A stretch of DNA of 64,000 nucleotides, taken from contig OCMG01000001.1 of the NCBI GenBank assembly GCA_900215285.1, forward strand, positions 105,440 to 169,439, in the 5' to 3' direction. The stretch comes from Ensifer adhaerens. Its GTDB lineage: Bacteria; Pseudomonadota; Alphaproteobacteria; Rhizobiales; Rhizobiaceae. Shown one piece after another: positions 40,510 through 48,955 of this stretch (the first letter of the stretch is position 1; every line of letters begins with the position of its first letter). The translations under genes and the position numbers were made by a program. The notes under the pieces were generated by a model, which was not told where the DNA came from, did not search any database, and saw nothing but the letters and a program-made list of their open reading frames with translations.

Positions 40510-41504
40510 AGGGCCGCGACATTCTGAAGAATATGGTCAGCACGGCCGGCACTGAGCCAGCGAAACCGGTAGTACAGCCTCAGCCGGCGCATAAGCCGGC
40601 TGGTGCCGTTAGGGCAATGAATCTTTCCCTTGGTCGTCTGGGCGATGAAGCCGCCGCGGCGAAGGAACTGCGTTCGGTTTTGGCCGCCGGCGACAAGGTC
40701 GTCGAGTTGAACCCGGCGCTCGTCGAGGCTTCGTTCATCCAGGACCGGATTCCGATTGAAAACGACGCTGCCTTGGACGAGCTTATCGCGTCGATGAGGC
40801 AAAGCGGCCAGCAAGTTCCCATCTTGGTGCGTCCACATCCATCGAAAGAGAATAGTTACCAGGCAGCTTATGGGCATCGGAGATTGCGCGCCGCCGCCAT
40901 CTTAGAGCGTCCGGTCAAGGCAATAGTACGCCAACTCACCGACGAGGAACTTATCGTCGCGCAAGGACAGGAAAACGGTCCTCGTATCGACCTTAGCTTC
41001 ATCGAGCGGGCGCTGTTCGCAAAGAGGCTCGAACAGCACGGCTTCGATAGAGAGCGGATTGCGCAGACGCTTTCGGTAGACAAGCCCGAGACTTCCCGTC
41101 TTTTGCAGGTCGCTGATGCTATTCCGACGGAAATTATTTTGGCTATCGGACCCGCCTCGAAAATAGGACGTCCGAGGTGGTTGGCATTCGCTGAACTCTT
41201 GAAAGATGAGACGGCCAAAGCGAGGATCGCGTCGGTCATCGCAGACACTCAGTTCGGAGCGATCGATACAAATGAGCGGTTCGCGCGCCTATGGGCAAAG
41301 GCTCAGGGCAAGAGTGCGACGAAGAAGAACGATGGCGGCAAGATTCGCACGCGTAGGGGCATCGTTCTTGGTTCAGTGCTGGTAACCGCTAAGGGTGCAA
41401 AAATTACCGTCACATCAGCAGAATTCGCACAGTTTCTTGAGACTCGAATGAGTGATCTTGTCGAGCAGTTTGAGAAAGAAAATGCTGCTGAAGCAGCCGA
41501 TTAG
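40506..41504 (+). CDS. repB: RepB, ParB-type centromere-binding protein of repABC
   Basis: A 332-residue protein. The ParB domain has NPALVEASFIQDR, QSGQQVPILVRPH, YGHRRLRAA and a divergent DEELIVAQGQENGPRIDLSFIERALFA, followed by the HTH (FDRERIAQTLSVDKPETSRLL). It binds parS and interacts with RepA. Two parS-like palindromes flank repAB. Confidence 0.95.
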   Translation: MKGRDILKNMVSTAGTEPAKPVVQPQPAHKPAGAVRAMNLSLGRLGDEAAAAKELRSVLAAGDKVVELNPALVEASFIQDRIPIENDAALDELIASMRQSGQQVPILVRPHPSKENSYQAAYGHRRLRAAAILERPVKAIVRQLTDEELIVAQGQENGPRIDLSFIERALFAKRLEQHGFDRERIAQTLSVDKPETSRLLQVADAIPTEIILAIGPASKIGRPRWLAFAELLKDETAKARIASVIADTQFGAIDTNERFARLWAKAQGKSATKKNDGGKIRTRRGIVLGSVLVTAKGAKITVTSAEFAQFLETRMSDLVEQFEKENAAEAAD

Positions 41505-41509
41505 TTTGA

Positions 41510-41523
41510 TTGTCAGTTGACAA
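41510..41523. promoter_or_regulatory. parS: parS-like palindrome between repB and repC
   Basis: TTGTCAGTTGACAA differs by one central base from the perfect palindrome at 39140. It starts six bases after the repB stop. Confidence 0.55.
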
Positions 41524-41552
41524 TTTAAACATACTAAGGAGACCGAAACCGC

Positions 41553-41608
41553 AAAAGAAAAAGGCCCCCAAACGTCGCCGTCGTGGAAGCCCTTCTCGTA
41601 TGTTTCGC
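41553..41608 (-). ncRNA. Counter-transcribed RNA (incompatibility factor) of repABC
   Basis: On the minus strand: -35 TTGACA (41643-41638), a 17-bp spacer, -10 GATTCT (41620-41615), then about 55 bases ending in a terminator. The terminator arms are 41594-41585 and 41569-41560 and a T-rich tail follows to 41551. The gene lies antisense to the repC leader, where ctRNAs of repABC plasmids block repC translation and set copy number. The exact transcript ends are estimated. Confidence 0.8.
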
Positions 41609-41702
41609 AGCTAGAGAATCGCATTTCCCCGAATCACTGTCAAGAGTCTTTGGCGCCGTTTTGGTGAGCAGGTTTCTTTTGCCTGATTGAAGGTGAAAGA
41701 CA

Positions 41703-43223
41703 ATGCAGCTGGACCATGTGACGACGCCCTTCGGGCGGCGGCCGCTGACTTATGCCATGTTGAAAGACCAGATGGCATCTGCGGAGATCGAAGACGGCGC
41801 CCGCGCCGACAAGTGGAAGCTATACCGGGCGCTGTGTGAAGCGCGAGAGCGGCTCGGCGTCACCGACCGGGCGCTGGCGATCCTCAACGCGCTCCTGAGC
41901 TTCTATCCAAAGAACGAGCTGGCGGCCGAAGACACGATGATCGTGTTTCCCTCCAACGCGCAATTGTCGCTCCGCGCTCATGGCATGGCCGAGCAGACGA
42001 TCCGCCGGCATCTGGCGAGCCTGATCGAGGCGGGACTGCTTAACCGTCGCGACAGCGCCAACGGCAAGCGCTTCGTGCGCCGTGACCGGGAAGGGCAGAT
42101 CGACGAGGCCTTCGGCTTCTCGCTCGCGCCGCTTCTCGCCCGTGCTGACGAGATCGAGCGCCTGGCGGCCGAGGTCGAGGCCGAGCGGCTCACGCTGCAG
42201 CGCCTGAAGGAACGGCTGACCATCTGCCGGCGCGATGTCATGAAACTGATCGAGACAGCGATCGAAGAGGGCGCGAGCGGCGACTGGGATGCGGCTCAGG
42301 CCGAATATCGTGCGATCCTCGCCGATTATCCGCGCAAACCGAGCGCTGCGATGGTGGCCGAAACGCTCGATGCCATGACCTTCCTGCGGGAAAACATTGT
42401 CAACCAGCTGGAAATGCAGCTGAAAACACAAAATCAAAGCGGCAATGCCTATCAGGACGAGCGGCATATACAGAATTCAAATCCGGACTCTATCTCTGAA
42501 CTTGAACCGCGCTTTGAAAAGACGCAGGGGCAAAATCGGGATGAAGACCGATCGGGGTGGGCAAAGGTAACGGGAGTGGCTGAAGGCGGCGAAAGGGGTG
42601 GTGCCGGCGGACGGCAGACAGGTGGCACCCTTGGTGCAGATCCGGACGAGGGGGCCGCGGCTGAAAACGCGCGCCAGAGCCGTCAGGCTGCCAGAATTGC
42701 CTCCGCCGAGAATGCGAACGGCGCGAAATCCGCGGCAGGGGAGGGGGGATCGGCCCAACTTCTGGGCTCGGCCGCGGCGGACATAGGCTCGGGGCAGGCT
42801 TTCCGCGCCGCGCCGCTCGCTGGTCAAACGGCGGAAGGAGCGCCAGAACGCAAGTCGCTCGACCGCATCGCGGGCCTGAAACCCTTCCCGCTCGGCATGG
42901 TGCTGTTAGCCTGCCCGGAGATTGCCGATTACGGTCCCGGCGGACATGTCACCAGCTGGCGAGACCTCATGTCGGCTGCCGTTGTGGTGCGTTCGATGCT
43001 CGGCGTCTCGCCCTCGGCCTACGAGGAGGCCTGCGGCATTCTCGGACCGGAAAACGCCGCAACCGTGATCGCCTGCATCCTCGAACGCGCCGGGCATATC
43101 AACTCGGCGGGCGGGTATCTGCGCGACCTTACGCGCCGGGCCGAACGCGGCGAATTCTCGCTCGGGCCGATGCTGATGGCGCAGATGCGCGGGCAGGTGG
43201 GGCAGAAGGCGAGGGCGGGTTGA
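41703..43223 (+). CDS. repC: RepC replication initiator
   Basis: A 506-residue protein. The N-terminal winged-helix DNA-binding half is typical (FGRRPLTYAMLK, ALAILNALLSFYP, VFPSNAQLSLRAHGMAEQTIRRHLASLIEAGLL). The conserved C-terminal block includes ILERAGHINSAGGYLRDLTRRAE. Between about residues 255 and 375 lies a Gly/Ala/Arg-rich low-complexity linker, which makes the protein 70-100 residues longer than most RepC proteins. RepC initiates replication at an origin inside its own gene. Confidence 0.94.
   Translation: MQLDHVTTPFGRRPLTYAMLKDQMASAEIEDGARADKWKLYRALCEARERLGVTDRALAILNALLSFYPKNELAAEDTMIVFPSNAQLSLRAHGMAEQTIRRHLASLIEAGLLNRRDSANGKRFVRRDREGQIDEAFGFSLAPLLARADEIERLAAEVEAERLTLQRLKERLTICRRDVMKLIETAIEEGASGDWDAAQAEYRAILADYPRKPSAAMVAETLDAMTFLRENIVNQLEMQLKTQNQSGNAYQDERHIQNSNPDSISELEPRFEKTQGQNRDEDRSGWAKVTGVAEGGERGGAGGRQTGGTLGADPDEGAAAENARQSRQAARIASAENANGAKSAAGEGGSAQLLGSAAADIGSGQAFRAAPLAGQTAEGAPERKSLDRIAGLKPFPLGMVLLACPEIADYGPGGHVTSWRDLMSAAVVVRSMLGVSPSAYEEACGILGPENAATVIACILERAGHINSAGGYLRDLTRRAERGEFSLGPMLMAQMRGQVGQKARAG
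42395..42515. other. oriV: Probable oriV segment within repC
   Basis: The part of repC from about 42395 to 42515 is clearly AT-richer than the flanking gene. repABC origins lie in an AT-rich stretch of repC at this relative position. No DnaA box or iterons were identified. Confidence 0.35.
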
Positions 43224-43469
43224 TGAACATCTTATCAGCTCGTCATGCCGCTAGCGATGTATTGTCGGCACAAGCGCCGAAGCCGAACAGCACCGCGCTA
43301 TGACGAAAAATCTGGTGAGATTGCTTGTCGGAATCTCTTTGATCAAGGTATTCCAGCCGCCGCGCGGCCGGAGTGAGCGATAAGCGAACGAAGCAGGGCG
43401 GAGGAAACCCGCGCTGTTCATCGCACTGTAGGGTTTTCCGTGGCCTTGAGGGAAAACTGGTCCGCCGTC

Positions 43470-43829
43470 TCAGGCTTCGGTCCGGGGATTGAGATACTGG
43501 CGCAAGGCCAATTCGACGATGGCGCTCGGTGAGCGTTTCTGCCTGAGCGCTTCGAACTTCATGGCGAGCAGCACGTCGTCTGAGATTTTGACCTGCAACC
43601 GCTCTAGCTTGGTCGAAGACGACTTTGCGCCTGGATCTGGGTTGGAGGGTGGCTCATCGGGAATCGGTGAGGCAATAAGTGGTGCCTTGGCGCCGTTGTT
43701 CTCATCCGTATCAGCTTGAGGCCTGACAAGCGCGGTATCAACTATGTCCGCTCCAATCGATTGGTTGATGAGTGCATCAAGGTCAGCGAGATTGCGGTTC
43801 GACCTGGGGATCGTCGGTGCCTTCGTCAT
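43470..43829 (-). CDS. Ribbon-helix-helix partner of the VirC1-like ATPase (VirC2-like)
   Basis: A 119-residue protein. The N-terminal 75 residues are flexible and Pro-rich. The C-terminal 45 (KLERLQVKISDDVLLAMKFEALRQKRSPSAIVELALRQYL) are a clear ribbon-helix-helix domain. The start overlaps the stop of the ParA-like gene by 4 bases. Such pairs are either type Ib partition cassettes or VirC1-VirC2 relaxosome enhancers. The position next to the nic site and relaxase favours the second. Confidence 0.7.
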   Translation of the reverse strand: MTKAPTIPRSNRNLADLDALINQSIGADIVDTALVRPQADTDENNGAKAPLIASPIPDEPPSNPDPGAKSSSTKLERLQVKISDDVLLAMKFEALRQKRSPSAIVELALRQYLNPRTEA

Positions 43830-44506
43830 CGTGCTTGACCCTCTGCCTTGAGCAACTCACTGATGTCCGAGATCAGGCTTACGATGTTGGCGCGGGCTTT
43901 CTCGACCTGTTCAGTCTTGGAAGGGTCTCTAGCGATGGCCGCGAGCGATCCGGCATTGTTTGAGAATTGCTCGTAGACTTTGCGCGAGCGAATGAAGGTG
44001 CCGAACGCCGGAAGATTGTTTTGGCGGATAAGTTGAACGGCATCCTTGAACGCGGTGGTGTTGACATCAATGCCATCAACCCGGGTTAGAACCAATCTCA
44101 ACGGTGCGCGTCGTAAATTGGCCTGTGCCCATTCGAACAGCTTTACGGTCTCGTTCATTTCCATGACATTGGCTTTCGACGGAACGATCGTCACGTCGCT
44201 GGCAACGATGGCGGCTATCAGCATCTTGTTCATGGAACCCTGGACATCGACGAGAACAATCTCCGCTTGGCTTGCCTGGAGAAGCGCCTTCAACTCTTCC
44301 GGCGTTGAAGCTCGACTGACGCTGATGGCCGGCGGTAGCGTGCCGGCAGCTCGGCATCGGTCAGCCCATTGTGAACAGGACTGTTGTTCGTCCGCGTCGA
44401 TGATCAGCACCTTAGTGCCCGTGTCCGCGAGCTCGGAAGCAATGAGAAGGCAGAGGGTAGATTTCCCCGCTCCACCCTTTGAGTTTGCGAATGAGATGAT
44501 GGTCAT
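43826..44506 (-). CDS. ParA-like ATPase, VirC1-type
   Basis: A 226-residue protein started at ATG 44506 (MTIISFANSKGGAGKSTLCL). It has a deviant Walker A, the LIIDADEQQSCSQWADR block and VLVDVQGSMNK. The length and the absence of an N-terminal HTH are those of VirC1 and small type Ib ParA proteins. VirC1 recruits the relaxosome to the cell pole and the coupling protein. The 17-bp palindrome array lies upstream and the relaxase gene follows divergently. Confidence 0.8.
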   Translation of the reverse strand: MTIISFANSKGGAGKSTLCLLIASELADTGTKVLIIDADEQQSCSQWADRCRAAGTLPPAISVSRASTPEELKALLQASQAEIVLVDVQGSMNKMLIAAIVASDVTIVPSKANVMEMNETVKLFEWAQANLRRAPLRLVLTRVDGIDVNTTAFKDAVQLIRQNNLPAFGTFIRSRKVYEQFSNNAGSLAAIARDPSKTEQVEKARANIVSLISDISELLKAEGQAR

Positions 44507-44531
44507 CAGAGGTCCCTTCCTTTTATGCCTA

Positions 44532-44546
44532 TATATATGTGCATAT
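44532..44546 (-). promoter_or_regulatory. TATATATGTGCATAT element upstream of the VirC1-like operon
   Basis: The same 15 bases occur at 63750-63764 upstream of virB1. Here the element is 26 bp before the start codon. Both target operons run on the minus strand and the element has the same orientation in both. It is probably a common promoter/operator of the transfer genes. Confidence 0.55.
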
Positions 44547-44598
44547 GGAGGTGAGGGAAGCCTCAATCGTCGACAGCGACTTCCTGTCAACAAGATGG

Positions 44599-44832
44599 TC
44601 TTTGAGAAGCATTCTGCTTCGGCGCTGATGGCCCTCCGCGCAGTGTACCGCTTCCCGAAGTGACTTGCTTCATGCAGGACGGTGGTCCGTTCAGCATGGG
44701 CACTTCGCAAAGCAGAACGCTTTGCGAAGTCGTCGCCTTCATGCAGCGAATTCGCCGGGCCGTCGTGAGCTTTGTGAAGCGAAAGGCTTTGCTAAGCGGG
44801 GTCACTTCGCGAAGTAAAATGCTGCTTGAAGT
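44599..44832. repeat. 17-bp phased array of 12-bp palindromes (centromere- or relaxosome-like)
   Basis: Copies of RCTTYGCGAAGY (0-3 changes) start at 44599, 44650, 44702, 44719, 44769, 44786 and 44804; 44821 is weaker. All starts fit one ladder of about 17 bp, with the missing rungs (44616, 44667, 44736) holding degenerate versions. Two neighbours (44702 and 44719) form a perfect 12-bp inverted repeat. The array lies between the ParA/RHH operon and the nic site, so the RHH protein is the obvious binder. Confidence 0.65.
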
Positions 44833-44876
44833 ACATTAAGTATCTGAAAATAAACGATAAAAACGAATTATCTGAC

Positions 44877-44886
44877 TGGCAGGATA
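44877..44886 (-). other. oriT: oriT nic region (IncP/VirD2 type)
   Basis: The minus strand reads CTATCCTGCC across 44888-44879, matching the RP4 nic core (nick after CTATCCTG). On the plus strand the same site reads TGGCAGGATA, the left part of a T-DNA border. It lies about 100 bp upstream of mobC and the VirD2-like relaxase. A 10-bp perfect inverted repeat (44937-44946 and 44962-44971) lies between nic and mobC. Confidence 0.7.
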
Positions 44887-44936
44887 GCAGTCTTCGTGAT
44901 ACGAAAACTGCCCGTGCCCGAAGCGGGCGGTGGTGG

Positions 44937-44971
44937 ATCGTTCCGGCAGTCGCAAGGGCGACCGGAACGAT
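44937..44971. repeat. Inverted repeat next to nic
   Basis: ATCGTTCCGG and CCGGAACGAT pair perfectly, and an inner GTCGC/GCGAC extends the hairpin. Inverted repeats near nic usually serve MobC/TraJ-type binding or termination of strand transfer; it could also shape the mobC leader. Confidence 0.5.
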
Positions 44972-44990
44972 GAGATGAAGACGCGAAAGG

Positions 44991-45407
44991 ATGACCATGG
45001 CAGGCGGACGGCCGAAGCTCTCTTCGTCGATCAGACGCGGCCGGGTGGTCCATGTGCGGCTGTCGGACGAGGAGTGGAGTGCACTGACATCGTTTGCGCG
45101 CGCTCATCGGTTGACCACAAGCGAGACCTTGCGCCGGCTTGCGCGGCAAGCCTCCGGCTTTGGGCCGACCTTTGACGGGGAAGCGGCAAAGGGCATCCGC
45201 GCCAATGTCATGCAGCTGCGCAAGGCGGGCGTGAACCTGAACCAGATTGCGCGGTCGCTGAACGCTGGACGGGTTCCTGCTTATGCGGAGATGAAGGGTG
45301 GCGTTGACCGGCTTGCGAGGCTCGTGCTGGAGCAGATGGTAATGCTTGAAGCCATGTGCGGGAAGGGGAGGGCGCGTGCATCGGAAGAGGTGACGCGCGA
45401 TGTTTGA
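44991..45407 (+). CDS. mobC: MobC-like relaxosome accessory protein
   Basis: A 138-residue protein. The N-terminal RHH (RVVHVRLSDEEWSALTSFARAHRLTTSETLRRLA) is followed by the MobC helix (GVNLNQIARSLNAG). These proteins bind oriT and help the relaxase open the nic site. The stop overlaps the relaxase start by 8 bases. ATG 44997 is an alternative start. Confidence 0.85.
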   Translation: MTMAGGRPKLSSSIRRGRVVHVRLSDEEWSALTSFARAHRLTTSETLRRLARQASGFGPTFDGEAAKGIRANVMQLRKAGVNLNQIARSLNAGRVPAYAEMKGGVDRLARLVLEQMVMLEAMCGKGRARASEEVTRDV

Positions 45408-48400
45408 TCTCAATGGCTTCCTATCGCTGCTGGATGAGATCGAAGAGAAGCGCAGGATCTCGGTCGTGCCGATGTTCAGGCCGTCTGTGGGGATTGATGC
45501 TCCCGGTTTGAGACCGAGGCAGAAACCGGGGCCCAAGCCTCGACCCGGCAAGTCGGCGAGGTCTGGCAAGCCAAGGACCGGTGGCAAGCCGCTTACGGGA
45601 TCAACACTACAGGGCGTTCTTGAGGAGGAGCGGCGCAAACGCCGTGGCGGCGGAGGAGGCAGTGGCGGCGCGAGGCGCTCCGAAGTGTCGGCATCGTCTT
45701 TGCGTCCGGCCACGGCCCCATCGCCAGCAGGGGCGGTAGGTGCACCCGGCTCACGGCAAATGATCATCCAGGTGGGACCGCAAGTCCGTGCTGCCATTGC
45801 AGCCGGATCGCAGCCTGCTGTGGTCAAGCTGGTGAGCTTTGCCGCGGGTCGTTCCCGCATTACGGCACTTTTGAGCTACCAGAGCAGGGCGGGCAAGGTG
45901 TCCGTCGAAGACGAGGCGGGCCTGACACAGGATGGGAATGCCTGGGTGCAGGCGATTGCCGATGACTGGAGCGAGGACGACGGGCGCCAACCTTCCAAGG
46001 ATGTGCTGCGCCTATCTCTTAGCATCCCCGTATTCCAGGTTCGCGCCGATGACGACCTTTCTGTTTTCCTGAAACAGACCCTTCCTGGGCATCGAATGGC
46101 ATGGCGGAGCGAAGTGGAGGGCGATCGAAGGCATATCGAGCTGGTTATGAGCGCAGCTGCCCGCAAGCAGCCTGGCGAGATCAGACCGTCGCGGATCTTC
46201 GACAACCGCAAATCGCTGGCCCTGCTTGAGGCTCGGTTCAATGCAGTCTTTGGCGACGACGCAGAAATCGAAGTTCAGGGCTTCGCCCATGGTGTCGAGG
46301 GCGTCGCGCGCTTTCTTGGGCAGATCCGCAAGGGTGGCAGGCATGATCTGAGATCAAGCCGCCTTGGAAGATCCGGAAGCTTTACGGACGACGTCGTTTT
46401 GACCGGACCGAAGGCAGCAATTGAAGAAGCCCGCGCATGGAAACGCGATCTTCGCTCGCAGGAGCGGCGTGACGTTGCGCATATCGTTCTGAGTGCCAAG
46501 CCAGGTACGCCGAAGGAGGGGTTCGTCGCCGCAGCACGGGCCATGCTGGCACGGGAGTTTGAAGGACACGCTTATGTGTTCGCGCTCCATGAGGATCGCG
46601 ACCACTTGCATGTGCATGCGGTGGTGAAGATGCGTTCGGAGACAGGCAAGAAGCTTCATCCGAAGATCCAGGACTTCAAGCGTTGGCGAGAAACGCTGGC
46701 TGAGGAAGCCCGGCAGCGCGATATCCCGATGGACGCGGTGAGCCGCTTTGAGAGGGCCAATCCTCCCGGCTACACAATGAAGGATATCCGTCGTGTCGAG
46801 CGGGGCGAGGCGACCGAGAGGGTTCGTCGCCGTGTGGAAGCGGTCCGAAACGGTGATGTTCATCTCCCCACGCGCAAAGAGGGCAGGCTCCGTGCGGAAC
46901 ATGTGGCGCGGTCCTGGTCAGACATGTCGGGGACGACCAGCTCGTCGACCTTGACCCCGGAGCCGCCGCAACGGCCAGGCTACACCAGGCTTTATCGCGC
47001 CGAGCGTTCCGGCGCCCAGTCTTTGTCTGCTTCGTCAGCTGCGCCGTTGTTCACGCTGGATCGTGCTTCTGCTGCGCAGATGGTCCTTCGAGAGGGCGGC
47101 ATGCTACGCTATCTTGATGTTCCGTCTTCCGAGCTTCATCGCCTCGATCCATCACGATCGCAGCCTGACACCGTCTTCGTCGTTCCCCGCGATCTCGCCA
47201 GCCAGGCTCAGACCATCGGCGCAGTTCCCCCGGCGGACATCATCCGCTTCAGCGAGCGCGCAGCCCTTGCCGCCGCCAGCGGTGCTCACCGCTCCACAAT
47301 CACATCGACTTTGAACCAGAAGGACAATGACATGGCCGACCTCCGCCTCATGAGAGACAGCTTCAAGGAGATGGACGACAACCTTGATCAGATTGTGTTG
47401 AACCTGCCTGAGGAGAGGGCCAAACAGATCAAGTCGCTTCGAGACAAGGTCACGAACAGCCAGCGCATCATGCTGGGCGCCCAGGAGGCCATCGAGAAGA
47501 AGCGCGGCAAGATCGCGGGCGAGACGTTCGTGACACCCCAGCCGATCGATCTGCAGGACTTCGTTGCCGAGAAGCGCGGCGAGCTCCTGCGCTATAACCA
47601 TCGCAAGGCGGACGGAGGTTCAGGCTCCGTGGCCTTCACCGACCACGGTGACAAGGTCGAAATCTCAAATTGGAATGACCGGGAGACGGTCCTGGCAGCG
47701 ATGCAGGTCGCCTCCACGAAGTGGGGCTCTCTCACCATCAATGGCACGGATCGCTACAAGGCGCTGGCGATAGAGCTTGCCGCAGAACATGGCTTCCAGA
47801 TCACCAATCCGGAGCTGCAATCGTCGCTTCAGGCCGCCCGCGAGCAGTTCTCGTCGCGCCGCGAGAAGGCTGGAATTGTGGCCGGCACCCTCGCCGAAAG
47901 ACAGCAAGACGTTCAATCCGACCCTCAAACCATTGCCGAGAAGCCCACGGCTAATCAAGCGGTCTTGCCTTCCAAACCCATCAATGACGGGACGAAGGCC
48001 AGGTCTGCGGAGCAAGAGCGCGACGCCATGCTCGCAGCGATGAGAGAGGCGCAGGCTAAGTACGGCGTGATTGCCGTCAACGGGACGGAGCGCGACAAGG
48101 CTCTGGCAGTCGAGATTGCCGCTGAAAACGGTCTGACGCTGACAAACCCCGAGCTTCAGGAGAAGCTGACCGAGGCGCGCCAGAGGATCGAAGAACGCAG
48201 ACAGAAGGAGGTCGAGCGCGAACGCAAGCCTATCGGTTTTGATGAGGGCACATCTGACCGACCTTCTTTGCGTAAGACGGAAGCCGAGATTGAGATTGGC
48301 CTCGCGGTCGTGCGCGAGCGCACAGAGACGGAAGCGCGAAGGGAAGTTCGACAAGCAGCCACCTCAGTGGCGACGAACGAACGACCCTTCGATGGCGGTG

Positions 48401-48627
48401 GTGAAGATCACGCTTATCGCACGAAGTCCGAGGCCTCCGCGGCAGTTCGTGCTGAGCGTTCTATAGAGCAGAGCGTCGACAAGCCGATGTCTCCTGACAT
48501 CAACCAGTCACAGGAAATTGTGCGGGAACGAGATGCTCAGGAGGCACTACTGGCAGAGCGGCAGGCAAACAAGGATGAAAAGGTGCAGAAACAAGCAGAA
48601 CGGCAGAAGCCGAAGCAGCGCCAATGA
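45400..48627 (+). CDS. VirD2-like (MOBP) relaxase with tandem LPD7 domains
   Basis: A 1075-residue protein. After a basic low-complexity start, the relaxase domain has ALLSYQSRAGKVSVE (candidate catalytic Tyr near 160) and the metal-binding motif HEDRDHLHVHAVV near 396. The tail carries two LPD7-like repeats: ETVLAAMQVASTKWGSLTINGTDRYK (about 743-810) and AMLAAMREAQAKYGVIAVNGTERDK (about 870-923). It nicks oriT and leads the strand into the recipient. Its closest build is a rhizobial plasmid relaxase rather than Ti TraA. Confidence 0.88.
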   Translation: MFDLNGFLSLLDEIEEKRRISVVPMFRPSVGIDAPGLRPRQKPGPKPRPGKSARSGKPRTGGKPLTGSTLQGVLEEERRKRRGGGGGSGGARRSEVSASSLRPATAPSPAGAVGAPGSRQMIIQVGPQVRAAIAAGSQPAVVKLVSFAAGRSRITALLSYQSRAGKVSVEDEAGLTQDGNAWVQAIADDWSEDDGRQPSKDVLRLSLSIPVFQVRADDDLSVFLKQTLPGHRMAWRSEVEGDRRHIELVMSAAARKQPGEIRPSRIFDNRKSLALLEARFNAVFGDDAEIEVQGFAHGVEGVARFLGQIRKGGRHDLRSSRLGRSGSFTDDVVLTGPKAAIEEARAWKRDLRSQERRDVAHIVLSAKPGTPKEGFVAAARAMLAREFEGHAYVFALHEDRDHLHVHAVVKMRSETGKKLHPKIQDFKRWRETLAEEARQRDIPMDAVSRFERANPPGYTMKDIRRVERGEATERVRRRVEAVRNGDVHLPTRKEGRLRAEHVARSWSDMSGTTSSSTLTPEPPQRPGYTRLYRAERSGAQSLSASSAAPLFTLDRASAAQMVLREGGMLRYLDVPSSELHRLDPSRSQPDTVFVVPRDLASQAQTIGAVPPADIIRFSERAALAAASGAHRSTITSTLNQKDNDMADLRLMRDSFKEMDDNLDQIVLNLPEERAKQIKSLRDKVTNSQRIMLGAQEAIEKKRGKIAGETFVTPQPIDLQDFVAEKRGELLRYNHRKADGGSGSVAFTDHGDKVEISNWNDRETVLAAMQVASTKWGSLTINGTDRYKALAIELAAEHGFQITNPELQSSLQAAREQFSSRREKAGIVAGTLAERQQDVQSDPQTIAEKPTANQAVLPSKPINDGTKARSAEQERDAMLAAMREAQAKYGVIAVNGTERDKALAVEIAAENGLTLTNPELQEKLTEARQRIEERRQKEVERERKPIGFDEGTSDRPSLRKTEAEIEIGLAVVRERTETEARREVRQAATSVATNERPFDGGGEDHAYRTKSEASAAVRAERSIEQSVDKPMSPDINQSQEIVRERDAQEALLAERQANKDEKVQKQAERQKPKQRQ

Positions 48628-48667
48628 CTATTGAGCGAGTTTCAATCAGCCGCCTGTCAAAGAAGGC

Positions 48668-48955
48668 CTAGACAAAACGCAACGGCTTGCGGCTGGTATG
48701 GGCGATTGTGATGATTTCAACGGCATCCGGTCTTAGCCGGTAATGAATGCGGTAGGGCAAACCGGACACTGCAAGTGCTCGTGTTGGCCCACCGTCCCAT
48801 TCCGGTGCGATCTCGGGGAAGTCAGCGAGCATCTCGACGCTCTGCCGTATTCGCAGAATGACGGCTAGCGCTGTGTGCAGATTTGCTTCAAGAGCGATAT
48901 GTGCTTGAATTTCCCGCAGCCTTCTAGCGGCGCGGGGCGAAATCAGCAGTTTCAT
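48668..48955 (-). CDS. parE: ParE/RelE-type toxin
   Basis: A 95-residue protein with the ParE pattern: ISPRAARRLREIQAHIAL, VEMLADFPEIAPEWDG and SGLPYRIHYRLRPDAVEIITIAHTSRKP. ParE toxins poison DNA gyrase and RelE toxins cut mRNA; sequence alone does not decide. It follows a small antitoxin with a 4-base overlap, convergent to the relaxase gene. Confidence 0.85.
   Translation of the reverse strand: MKLLISPRAARRLREIQAHIALEANLHTALAVILRIRQSVEMLADFPEIAPEWDGGPTRALAVSGLPYRIHYRLRPDAVEIITIAHTSRKPLRFV

Noticed and set aside
44599..44832. CRISPR array
   Set aside because: Repeat unit is a 12-bp palindrome with 5-bp gaps and no spacers of CRISPR length; no cas genes.
44877..44886. T-DNA border repeat
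   Set aside because: Only the first ten bases match; the rest of the 25-bp border is absent and the place fits an oriT.
44868..45860. 330-residue minus-strand frame opposite mobC and the relaxase start
   Set aside because: Lies antisense to two supported genes and over oriT; Pro/Arg-rich shadow.
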